DNA of 64,000 bases, from positions 27,505,994-27,569,993 of the forward strand of contig OZ022259.1 in NCBI GenBank assembly GCA_963978905.1, written 5' to 3'. Position numbers and translations under genes: made by a program. This stretch comes from Trichostrongylus colubriformis (Eukaryota > Nematoda > Chromadorea > Rhabditida > Trichostrongylidae). The notes under the pieces are model-generated. The model saw only the letters and a list, made by a program, of their open reading frames with translations. It was not told the DNA's origin and ran no database searches. Below, piece after piece: positions 55,118 through 64,000 of the stretch (position 1 is its first letter; each line of letters starts with the position of its first letter).

Positions 55118-55125
55118 TTTTTCAG
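55118..55125 (+). other. Probable spliced-leader acceptor before the Gly/His-rich gene
   Basis: Sequence gtttttcag ends immediately before the ATG at 55126. This is a textbook nematode 3' splice site with zero-length 5' UTR, as is common for SL1-trans-spliced messages. Trans-splicing is inference; a cis-spliced upstream leader exon is the alternative. Confidence 0.6.
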
Positions 55126-56496
55126 ATGTATCGCTACGCTCTTGCAGCTATAACTGTTTTTGTAGCTGCTTCTGTCGATTCGGTACGTTGAAAAATTTTT
55201 GAAGTAATATAATGGATGTAGAAGCGTAATAATGTGGAAAGCATATACAATCCAGCAATTCATGAAGTGGAGGGGCGATAGTTGAACTTGCTTAAAAGAA
55301 GGAAAATCTTTTAAGGTTAGAAAAAAAAGATCCCTTTCTTCCTTTTGTGCGTGAAGTTTTTCCGAACAGCAAGTTCTTCAAATTCGAAGCATCTGTAAAA
55401 ACTTTCCAGCGTGGCTTATCAAAACACCTAAGTTCTCAGGGCAGATGGGCAATGGTCGCTCCATTATGAAAGGATATCTCACAGCTTTTAACCCTTATTA
55501 TGAGAAATGTAGGAGCGGACTAGCAAACAAGGTTGCTCTGCGGTCAGGGCTATCCTATACAAATCAACCAATCTCAGCTAACGAATTATCTCAGTCCAAA
55601 GAAGGCTCATTATCATTAAGTGGGCGTACAGAGTGCTCAAATGGCCTTGCGAAGTGATAGTGCTGAGTATCTAGATTGCAAACAAAAAGGATTTTTTTAA
55701 ATTTCAGAAACCACTTCAAGAGGATATAGAAGTGGAGTTGGAAGCAACCACTCCACCTATCGCTTCGTCCACCTCACCTACTAATGAATCCGCTCAAAGT
55801 AATGATACTCAAAAAGGCCCACAGAAAAGTCCGGGTGAACCTGAGCTGATAGGCTTTCCGGGCGTGACCAACAATGTTGCTCCTTGGTCAAGTAATGGCG
55901 GATACGGCTTAGGAGCACCTAATGGACCGCCCACTCCCATGGAACCTGGACCTAATAGATGGGAAGGCCCTACCGGAGGACATAATGGAGGGCCAGATTC
56001 CATGGGAGGATACGGCTGCCGTAGTTGCGGTGGACATGGTCATGGATATAGTTCTTCCGGAGGATATAATGGATGGCCAGGTTACATGGGAGGATACGGC
56101 TGCCGTAGTTGCGGTGGACATGGTCATGGATATAGCTCTTCCGGAGCATATAATGGATGGTCAGGTTACATGGGAGGATTTGATGGATGGAAAGGTCAAG
56201 ACATGGGAGGATACGGCTGCCGTGGTTGCGGTAGTCATGGTTATGGATATGTACACAACCATCAGCATCATCATCATCACCATGAATACCATGGACAAGG
56301 TGGCGGTAAACGATGTGAACACTGCGGACACGGACGGCCTGGTGGTTGGGGTACGTTCGGAGGAAATGGAGAAAAAGGTGGATACAGTGCTCTCTCTGAC
56401 ATGGGAGCTTCCGGATATGGCGGATACGGTCAGGACAACAGAGGTCATAGCTACGGGTATGGTCGAGGAGGTCAAGGCTACAGCAGCGGTTTCTAA
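55126..56496 (+). CDS. Secreted Gly/Tyr/His-rich protein with four CxxC motifs (281 aa), two exons
   Basis: Exon 1 55126-55182 encodes a signal peptide (MYRYALAAITVFVAASVDS, 19 aa); exon 2 55708-56496 follows acceptor atttcag in phase 0. After a Thr/Ser/Pro-rich acidic part (about residues 20-75) comes a Gly/Tyr-rich region. It has CxxC motifs at residues 123-126, 151-154, 190-193 and 222-225, most followed by GGHGHGY-like runs, a His cluster at 202-214 (HNHQHHHHHHEYH), and a GYGG-rich tail. The 28-residue unit around the first two CxxC motifs is a DNA-level tandem repeat. Cys and His spacing suggests metal binding. Gly/Tyr-rich secreted proteins in nematodes include eggshell, cuticle and antimicrobial-type peptides, but I know no named family with this pattern. 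Confidence 0.85.
56002..56169 (+). repeat. 84-bp coding tandem repeat in the Gly/His-rich gene
   Basis: Units start at 56002 and 56086 (atgggaggatacggctgccg), 84 bp apart and nearly identical. A third, altered unit starts at 56170. Each full unit encodes 28 residues with one CRSC motif. The near identity implies recent expansion or gene conversion. Confidence 0.9.
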
Positions 56497-56510
56497 ATGA
56501 AATAATAATG

Positions 56511-56825
56511 AAGACGTGAAGCAATCCTAACCGCATGGTCGCTTCATCAACATACAACGCTCCTCAGCAGTGATTCTACTGTAAATGTTTCACTTGCACG
56601 ATTTTATAAAATAAAAGTTAATTCATCGCATTGCTGTAAAACATATTCGAAAACAATACACTGGGAATGAGATCATAAACATGACGTGAAGCAATCTTAA
56701 ACGCATGATCGATCCGTACAACAGTACTCAATAGCGATGCTATTGTAAGTCTTTCAGTTTCACGGATTTTATAAAATAAAAGTTAATTTATTGCATCGCT
56801 TTAGCACATACTTGAAAACAATACT
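56511..56825 (+). repeat. Tandem duplication of the 3' untranslated region
   Basis: Two ~150-bp units, about 56511-56666 and 56682-56825, share 'gacgtgaagcaatc', 'attttataaaataaaagtta' and 'gaaaacaatac' with about 15% differences. Each carries a polyadenylation hexamer. Confidence 0.75.
56610..56615 (+). terminator. Polyadenylation signal AATAAA of the Gly/His-rich gene
   Basis: AATAAA lies about 115 nt after the stop codon at 56496; it is the first such hexamer downstream. A second copy occurs in the duplicated 3' unit (about 56777). Confidence 0.6.
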
Positions 56826-58112
56826 ATTTTTGTATTGATGAGCCAATGCCAGCTATAAAAAACGATATAGAAACAATGCTTCATCTGAAAACGGAATTGC
56901 GTAGGTCGAGGGTCGACAAAACTTCGCGATCATCAGTATTTACAGCATGTGAGGGGTACGCCAAACGAGAGAAGTCACTTTCCCCACCCCCCCCCCCCCC
57001 CCCACTATCAACACTGAATAAAACAACCTTATGTCAAGTCAGGGAAGTCCGTATGCCGACCGGATGCCAAGTGAGAGAAGTCACTTTTTCTCCCCAACTA
57101 TCAACACTGAATAAAACAACCTTTGTCAAAATCTAATCGATTGTTATCTCACTTAAATAAAAGAATACACTTCAAAGGAAAATTGAGCTCCATGGCAGCC
57201 TTCTGTATGAATAAATGGAGGGTTCTCGTCAAGCTACTACGGTGCGCCGTTTTAACTTGAATCTGTCACGATTTCATTGCCCTTGTACTCAGAGCTGCCA
57301 AAGTAGCCCAAATTTGATGGTGTGTTAATAGCAGGTTATACACTCGTATGTTCCGTTTTCCACGCAGATTGCCAATACCTTTCTTTCTTTTTCAATCAGC
57401 CCAGCACGTCATTACATGAAACTCTTCCGAGACAGCTACGGAACATGGGAAATGGCTTTGTGGAAGATAGCAGCTTCAATTGAACAGCAAACCTTCAGCG
57501 GCTCCCCCCAATAAGGCGACAGTCTTTAGTCCTGCCTTCGAGAGACCCAGCACGGCCGATGGATTTGCCATGTGCTGCTTGGAGGTTTGATCACCTGAGG
57601 AAGGACGGTGAAGGTAGTAAACCACACCTTACTACTACCTAAATGGAAACGAATAATGGAGAACGGCGCTGTGTACCCATGCCTCTGTGACGTGGAAAGA
57701 ACATGTTACTCGGATGCCTTTGACTCACAGTTGATGCGGTTGTGACCACGACAGTCATGCAAAGGCATCACCGCCGAGTTCGGCGTACTTAGCTGAAACG
57801 CTATTTTGCAATGGGGTGAACTCATTTGCCGAAGGGGTTCCATCGTAGCAGCTGTTTCCATATCATCGTTAGGATTTAGAACAATTTTCGTAATCCTAAG
57901 TTGTCAAGCTTTCTTCTTTCACATTAGGTCTACTTGTCGTTCTTTTTTCATAGCGTAATTTTGGGACGTTTATGACGCCAATGTATGGTTATCTTATTCG
58001 CTTTTTTCATCTTGATCACATGATAGATAGCGTTTGCAGAACTTTTCTAATGTGTATGGAATTGTGAAATGTTGTTCCATTGTTTTATTGTGCATTTCTC
58101 TTTTTTACTCTT

Positions 58113-59596
58113 GTTGAGAATCCAGTTTTTTGATCACTCATGAGATCAGCGTGATGCAACGAGTATATGTTGTTTTCCATTTTGCGAATGGTGTATGTAA
58201 CAATGAATATGCTGAGCATGCTACGAACACTATATAATCTTCTCCAAAATCACCTTTACTGCGTTTTGTGAAGACCGCATTTTTTACTTCCTCGATGGAA
58301 TGCACTATTTGTGTGTCGAAGAATACAGAACGTCCTGTAATAAAAAGCTCAGTCATATAACTACGAAGATATGCAGAGAGGGCCCTTACGACTAAATACA
58401 AATTGCACATCCAATGAACAACATAAATCCGTTCGCATAACGGTGCCATCTTCCATTGCTGCGTTTTTAAAAAATAGCAATGTGTAACTTTGAAAATTGG
58501 GATACAGGAGTACCGGAAAATTGCACAAATTACGCTCAAAAGGCTAACCATGCAATTACAAACGAAATTATACTAAAACCCAAAACCTTGTTAAGCACGC
58601 TGAATTCATCCGACTGCCAGTCATAGTTCCAGGCCTGAAGGCCTGTGTCAATCCAGTCGGCGCACACCTGCCGCTTGATCTGTGGCGTGCCATTGAACCA
58701 TATGATATTTGCGTTGCTCAGTCAGCAGAATCTCTAACTAAGATATAAAAAATTATGTCAATTCAAAATTATCAAAACACTTGCTGCGATGAAGCAGTCC
58801 CCTAAACATGACTTACCAATGCGCTCAGTCTTAAGGTGACAGAAGTGTATTTCTGAGTGCACTTTTAGATAGGCCCCCGGAATTATTCATGTCGGCATCG
58901 AAACTCGAATTCTTTTCTGATATAAAGTCGAGGTGGGAGCATCTTTGACACCACGTTCAGGGAAGCTGCCGTCAGGTTACTTCTTTACTGCAGCATCTGT
59001 TCAAATCCTTATATGTTTATATAGTGATTAAAGGTTCTGCTGATTAAGCAACGCAGATATCTTATAACTTTATGGCACGCGACAGATTAAGCGGCAGACT
59101 GTGGGGCGGCACAATTAAGACAGTCGTACAGGCTTGTAACGCAGACTCGCAATGGGAGAAATTCAGTGTGCCCGGAGGGGTTTTGGGTTTTACAATAAAA
59201 TAGTTGGCGATTGTATGGCTAGTTTTATAAAGGGTCGTCTCTTGCCGCACGGTCATATTGTAATGTTTATTAGGCACACCGAGTCCATCCATCACTCCAA
59301 CCACCACTACCTCAATTTGGGTATTTGTATAAGAAAATGTGTTCCGAGTGATCCATTAAAACGGCGATAGACATGAAACAGCCACTATACGAGCTCAGAA
59401 AAAACATACAGAGTAGAGAATAATCATTGCAAAGGAGAGCTCCATGTAATACCAAATAAATGAAATACAAAGAGTGAAAAAGATACAGAAAAATATTGCA
59501 GCATCAAAATAATACGGCTGTATCAAGAATTCACAGTGTACATGTTCTGAAAGCGGATAGGGAGATTAGTTAGAGGACATCAAAAGTATCATAAAA
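58113..59596. other. Unique spacer between the inverted arms
   Basis: About 1.48 kb not part of the palindrome. It is present again, in direct orientation and almost identical, at 60162-61645 (offset 2,049). It contains the 137-codon minus frame at 58138-58551 and smaller overlapping frames at 59062-59370 on both strands. No known element is recognised. Confidence 0.75.
58138..58551 (-). CDS. Unrecognised 137-codon open frame in the palindrome spacer
   Basis: ATG to stop without interruption, encoding a Cys- and aromatic-rich protein with alternating hydrophobic stretches (VSLLSVICAIFRYSCIPIF at the start; IVFVACSAYSLLHTPF near the end). No family is recognised and there is no splice-site or signal context. 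It could be a chance frame. The identical frame at 60187-60600 is probably the same locus represented twice. Confidence 0.25.
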   Translation of the reverse strand: MVSLLSVICAIFRYSCIPIFKVTHCYFLKTQQWKMAPLCERIYVVHWMCNLYLVVRALSAYLRSYMTELFITGRSVFFDTQIVHSIEEVKNAVFTKRSKGDFGEDYIVFVACSAYSLLHTPFAKWKTTYTRCITLIS

Positions 59597-59856
59597 AAGG
59601 GAATTGTACAATAAAACAATGGAACAACATTTCACAATTCCATACACATTAGAAAAGTTCTGCAAACGCTATCTATCATGTGATCAAGATGAAAAAAGCG
59701 AATGAGATAACCATACATTGGCGTCATAAATGTTCCAAAATTACGCTATGAAAAAAGAACGACAAGTAGACCTAATGTGAAAGAAGAAAGCTTGACAACT
59801 TAGGATTACGAAAATTGTTCTAAATCCTAACGATGATATGGAAACAGCTGCTACGA
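59597..59856 (-). repeat. Start of the right arm of the inverted duplication (before the gap)
   Basis: Reverse complement of 57843-58112, ending '...gaaacagctgctacga' at the gap. The same segment continues uninterrupted in the next contig (61646-61905 and onward to 64000). Confidence 0.85.
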
Positions 59857-60056
59857 NNNNNNNNNNNNNNNNNNNNNNNNNNNNNNNNNNNNNNNNNNNN
59901 NNNNNNNNNNNNNNNNNNNNNNNNNNNNNNNNNNNNNNNNNNNNNNNNNNNNNNNNNNNNNNNNNNNNNNNNNNNNNNNNNNNNNNNNNNNNNNNNNNNN
60001 NNNNNNNNNNNNNNNNNNNNNNNNNNNNNNNNNNNNNNNNNNNNNNNNNNNNNNNN
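59857..60056. other. Assembly gap of exactly 200 N
   Basis: A run of 200 N bases with round-number length, flanked by sequence that overlaps directly (see the duplicate at 60057-61905). Frames running through it are not genes. Confidence 0.95.
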
Positions 60057-61905
60057 TATCTTGATCATATGATAGATAGCGTTTGCAGAACTTTTCTAAT
60101 GTGTATGGAATTGTGAAATGTTGTTCCATTGTTTTATTGTGCATTTCTCTTTTTTACTCTTGTTGAGAATCCAGTTTTTTGATCACTCATGAGATCAGCG
60201 TGATGCAACGAGTATATGTTGTTTTCCATTTTGCGAATGGTGTATGTAACAATGAATATGCTGAGCATGCTACGAACACTATATAATCTTCTCCAAAATC
60301 ACCTTTACTGCGTTTTGTGAAGACCGCATTTTTTACTTCCTCGATGGAATGCACTATTTGTGTGTCGAAGAATACAGAACGTCCTGTAATAAAAAGCTCA
60401 GTCATATAACTACGAAGATATGCAGAGAGGGCCCTTACGACTAAATACAAATTGCACATCCAATGAACAACATAAATCCGTTCGCATAACGGTGCCATCT
60501 TCCATTGCTGCGTTTTTAAAAAATAGCAATGTGTAACTTTGAAAATTGGGATACAGGAGTACCGGAAAATTGCACAAATTACGCTCAAAAGGCTAACCAT
60601 GCAATTACAAACGAAATTATACTAAAACCCAAAACCTTGTTAAGCACGCTGAATTCATCCGACTGCCAGTCATAGTTCCAGGCCTGAAGGCCTGTGTCAA
60701 TCCAGTCGGCGCACACCTGCCGCTTGATCTGTGGCGTGCCATTGAACCATATGATATTTGCGTTGCTCAGTCAGCAGAATCTCTAACTAAGATATAAAAA
60801 ATTATGTCAATTCAAAATTATCAAAACACTTGCTGCGATGAAGCAGTCCCCTAAACATGACTTACCAATGCGCTCAGTCTTAAGGTGACAGAAGTGTATT
60901 TCTGAGTGCACTTTTAGATAGGCCCCCGGAATTATTCATGTCGGCATCGAAACTCGAATTCTTTTCTGATATAAAGTCGAGGTGGGAGCATCTTTGACAC
61001 CACGTTCAGGGAAGCTGCCGTCAGGTTACTTCTTTACTGCAGCATCTGTTCAAATCCTTATATGTTTATATAGTGATTAAAGGTTCTGCTGATTAAGCAA
61101 CGCAGATATCTTATAACTTTATGGCACGCGACAGATTAAGCGGCAGACTGTGGGGCGGCACAATTAAGACAGTCGTACAGGCTTGTAACGCAGACTCGCA
61201 ATGGGAGAAATTCAGTGTGCCCGGAGGGGTTTTGGGTTTTACAATAAAATAGTTGGCGATTGTATGGCTAGTTTTATAAAGGGTCGTCTCTTGCCGCACG
61301 GTCATATTGTAATGTTTATTAGGCACACCGAGTCCATCCATCACTCCAACCACCACTACCTCAATTTGGGTATTTGTATAAGAAAATGTGTTCCGAGTGA
61401 TCCATTAAAACGGCGATAGACATGAAACAGCCACTATACGAGCTCAGAAAAAACATACAGAGTAGAGAATAATCATTGCAAAGGAGAGCTCCATGTAATA
61501 CCAAATAAATGAAATACAAAGAGTGAAAAAGATACAGAAAAATATTGCAGCATCAAAATAATACGGCTGTATCAAGAATTCACAGTGTACATGTTCTGAA
61601 AGCGGATAGGGAGATTAGTTAGAGGACATCAAAAGTATCATAAAAAAGGGAATTGTACAATAAAACAATGGAACAACATTTCACAATTCCATACACATTA
61701 GAAAAGTTCTGCAAACGCTATCTATCATGTGATCAAGATGAAAAAAGCGAATGAGATAACCATACATTGGCGTCATAAATGTTCCAAAATTACGCTATGA
61801 AAAAAGAACGACAAGTAGACCTAATGTGAAAGAAGAAAGCTTGACAACTTAGGATTACGAAAATTGTTCTAAATCCTAACGATGATATGGAAACAGCTGC
61901 TACGA
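60057..61905 (+). repeat. Direct duplicate of 58008-59856, probably an assembly overlap
   Basis: Offset exactly 2,049 bp over the whole length. The difference I noticed is one base near the start (C at 58019, T at 60068). It contains second copies of the frames at 58138-58551 and 59062-59370 (here 60187-60600 and 61111-61419). Confidence 0.85.
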
Positions 61906-64000
61906 TGGAACCCCTTCGGCAAATGAGTTCACCCCATTGCAAAATAGCGTTTCAGCTAAGTACGCCGAACTCGGCGGTGATGCCTTTGCATGACTGTCGT
62001 GGTCACAACCGCATCAACTGTGAGTCAAAGGCATCCGAGTAACATGTTCTTTCCACGTCACAGAGGCATGGGTACACAGCGCCGTTCTCCATTATTCGTT
62101 TCCATTTAGGTAGTAGTAAGGTGTGGTTTACTACCTTCACCGTCCTTCCTCAGGTGATCAAACCTCCAAGCAGCACATGGCAAATCCATCGGCCGTGCTG
62201 GGTCTCTCGAAGGCAGGACTAAAGACTGTCGCCTTATTGGGGGGAGCCGCTGAAGGTTTGCTGTTCAATTGAAGCTGCTATCTTCCACAAAGCCATTTCC
62301 CATGTTCCGTAGCTGTCTCGGAAGAGTTTCATGTAATGACGTGCTGGGCTGATTGAAAAAGAAAGAAAGGTATTGGCAATCTGCGTGGAAAACGGAACAT
62401 ACGAGTGTATAACCTGCTATTAACACACCATCAAATTTGGGCTACTTTGGCAGCTCTGAGTACAAGGGCAATGAAATCGTGACAGATTCAAGTTAAAACG
62501 GCGCACCGTAGTAGCTTGACGAGAACCCTCCATTTATTCATACAGAAGGCTGCCATGGAGCTCAATTTTCCTTTGAAGTGTATTCTTTTATTTAAGTGAG
62601 ATAACAATCGATTAGATTTTGACAAAGGTTGTTTTATTCAGTGTTGATAGTTGGGGAGAAAAAGTGACTTCTCTCACTTGGCATCCGGTCGGCATACGGA
62701 CTTCCCTGACTTGACATAAGGTTGTTTTATTCAGTGTTGATAGTGGGGGGGGGGGGGGTGGGGAAAGTGACTTCTCTCGTTTGGCGTACCCCTCACATGC
62801 TGTAAATACTGATGATCGCGAAGTTTTGTCGACCCTCGACCTACGCAATTCCGTTTTCAGATGAAGCATTGTTTCTATATCGTTTTTTATAGCTGGCATT
62901 GGCTCATCAATACAAAAATAGTATTGTTTTCAAGTATGTGCTAAAGCGATGCAATAAATTAACTTTTATTTTATAAAATCCGTGAAACTGAAAGACTTAC
63001 AATAGCATCGCTATTGAGTACTGTTGTACGGATCGATCATGCGTTTAAGATTGCTTCACGTCATGTTTATGATCTCATTCCCAGTGTATTGTTTTCGAAT
63101 ATGTTTTACAGCAATGCGATGAATTAACTTTTATTTTATAAAATCGTGCAAGTGAAACATTTACAGTAGAATCACTGCTGAGGAGCGTTGTATGTTGATG
63201 AAGCGACCATGCGGTTAGGATTGCTTCACGTCTTCATTATTATTTCATTTAGAAACCGCTGCTGTAGCCTTGACCTCCTCGACCATACCCGTAGCTATGA
63301 CCTCTGTTGTCCTGACCGTATCCGCCATATCCGGAAGCTCCCATGTCAGAGAGAGCACTGTATCCACCTTTTTCTCCATTTCCTCCGAACGTACCCCAAC
63401 CACCAGGCCGTCCGTGTCCGCAGTGTTCACATCGTTTACCGCCACCTTGTCCATGGTATTCATGGTGATGATGATGATGCTGATGGTTGTGTACATATCC
63501 ATAACCATGACTACCGCAACCACGGCAGCCGTATCCTCCCATGTCTTGACCTTTCCATCCATCAAATCCTCCCATGTAACCTGACCATCCATTATATGCT
63601 CCGGAAGAGCTATATCCATGACCATGTCCACCGCAACTACGGCAGCCGTATCCTCCCATGTAACCTGGCCATCCATTATATCCTCCGGAAGAACTATATC
63701 CATGACCATGTCCACCGCAACTACGGCAGCCGTATCCTCCCATGGAATCTGGCCCTCCATTATGTCCTCCGGTAGGGCCTTCCCATCTATTAGGTCCAGG
63801 TTCCATGGGAGTGGGCGGTCCATTAGGTGCTCCTAAGCCGTATCCGCCATTACTTGACCAAGGAGCAACATTGTTGGTCACGCCCGGAAAGCCTATCAGC
63901 TCAGGTTCACCCGGACTTTTCTGTGGGCCTTTTTGAGTATCATTACTTTGAGCGGATTCATTAGTAGGTGAGGTGGACGAAGCGATAGGTGGAGTGGTTG
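61646..64000 (-). repeat. Right arm of the long inverted duplication
   Basis: Reverse complement of the left arm (55745-58112), including the 3' tandem unit, the poly-G/C run (shorter here, about 62746-62758) and the Gly/His-rich exon. It continues past the window edge. Confidence 0.9.
63249..64000 (-). CDS. Second copy of the Gly/His-rich secreted protein gene, truncated by window end
   Basis: The minus strand encodes the same exon 2 as 55745-56496, with the same predicted protein over all visible codons (CRSC repeats, His cluster, GYGG tail, stop at 63249-63251). The first exon with the signal peptide would lie beyond 64000. The two copies converge tail to tail about 6.7 kb apart as assembled, or about 4.7 kb if the duplicated spacer is an artefact. 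Confidence 0.85.
   Translation of the reverse strand, partial: TTPPIASSTSPTNESAQSNDTQKGPQKSPGEPELIGFPGVTNNVAPWSSNGGYGLGAPNGPPTPMEPGPNRWEGPTGGHNGGPDSMGGYGCRSCGGHGHGYSSSGGYNGWPGYMGGYGCRSCGGHGHGYSSSGAYNGWSGYMGGFDGWKGQDMGGYGCRGCGSHGYGYVHNHQHHHHHHEYHGQGGGKRCEHCGHGRPGGWGTFGGNGEKGGYSALSDMGASGYGGYGQDNRGHSYGYGRGGQGYSSGF

Larger units (their letters stand above)
55745..58112 (+). repeat. Left arm of a long inverted duplication
   Basis: From 55745 (the partner of the window's last base) to about 58112, this arm is matched by the reverse complement of 61646-64000, with coordinates summing to 119745. The sum rises by about 3 past a poly-C run at 56988-57003 that is shorter in the partner. The inner 57843-58112 is also matched in inverse at 59597-59856. 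It contains the second exon of the Gly/His-rich gene. Confidence 0.9.

Noticed and set aside
55970..56557. Long antisense and shifted frames (192-195 codons) over the Gly/His-rich exon and its copy at 63188-63823
   Set aside because: They are by-products of the repetitive, stop-poor coding sequence. The frame with signal peptide, splice sites and Gly/Cys/His pattern explains the region.
59820..60144. Open frames crossing the N run
   Set aside because: They consist mostly of unknown bases.
60187..60600. Second gene identical to the 137-codon frame at 58138
   Set aside because: Its constant 2,049-bp offset and the adjoining N gap make an assembly overlap more likely than a true duplicate.

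Overview
The window looks like genome sequence from a parasitic clade V nematode of the hookworm/strongylid type. The reasons are TTTCAG-style 3' splice sites, very short introns (50-160 bp) mixed with long repeat-filled ones, a probable SL-type acceptor directly before an ATG, and a dense load of Tc1/mariner, Penelope-like and palindromic (MITE) elements. The species is an inference; no rRNA, tRNA or spliced-leader gene is visible to settle it.

Layout. 1-3360: tandem copies of a ~1.5 kb composite repeat with an internal 146-bp array. 5.4-8.9 kb: a decayed Penelope-like retroelement whose GIY-YIG endonuclease precedes the reverse transcriptase, ending in a hammerhead-like motif. 9.2-10.1 kb: a small five-exon candidate gene of unknown family. 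10-28 kb: mostly gene-poor DNA with several inverted-repeat elements, another hammerhead-like motif and one candidate membrane-protein tail on the minus strand.

28.07-46.14 kb (+): the clearest gene, a MutS-family MSH4 homologue (C. elegans HIM-14), reconstructed here as 24 exons whose phases all agree (819 codons including the stop). Its introns hold a Tc1-like copy, a mariner carrying a nested MITE, a fold-back mariner inside the intron that splits Walker A, a TTAA-flanked MITE, a 77-bp MITE with a clean target-site duplication and a 233-bp minisatellite.

46.3-48.4 kb: an inverted copy of the 1.5 kb repeat, interrupted by a second TTAA-flanked MITE. 49.3-52.7 kb: minus-strand exons of an unrecognised basic protein. 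53-53.9 kb: an unrecognised plus-strand candidate gene. 55.1-56.5 kb: a two-exon gene for a secreted Gly/Tyr/His-rich protein with four CxxC motifs, preceded by a truncated duplicate of its first exon and intron.

55.7-64.0 kb is a nearly perfect inverted duplication carrying this gene in two convergent copies. A 200-N gap lies in the middle, and the ~1.85 kb before the gap is repeated in direct orientation after it. I read this as two overlapping contigs of one long palindrome placed end to end. Apart from MSH4 (meiotic crossover) and the transposon proteins, no gene products could be assigned a function, and no pathway links the genes.
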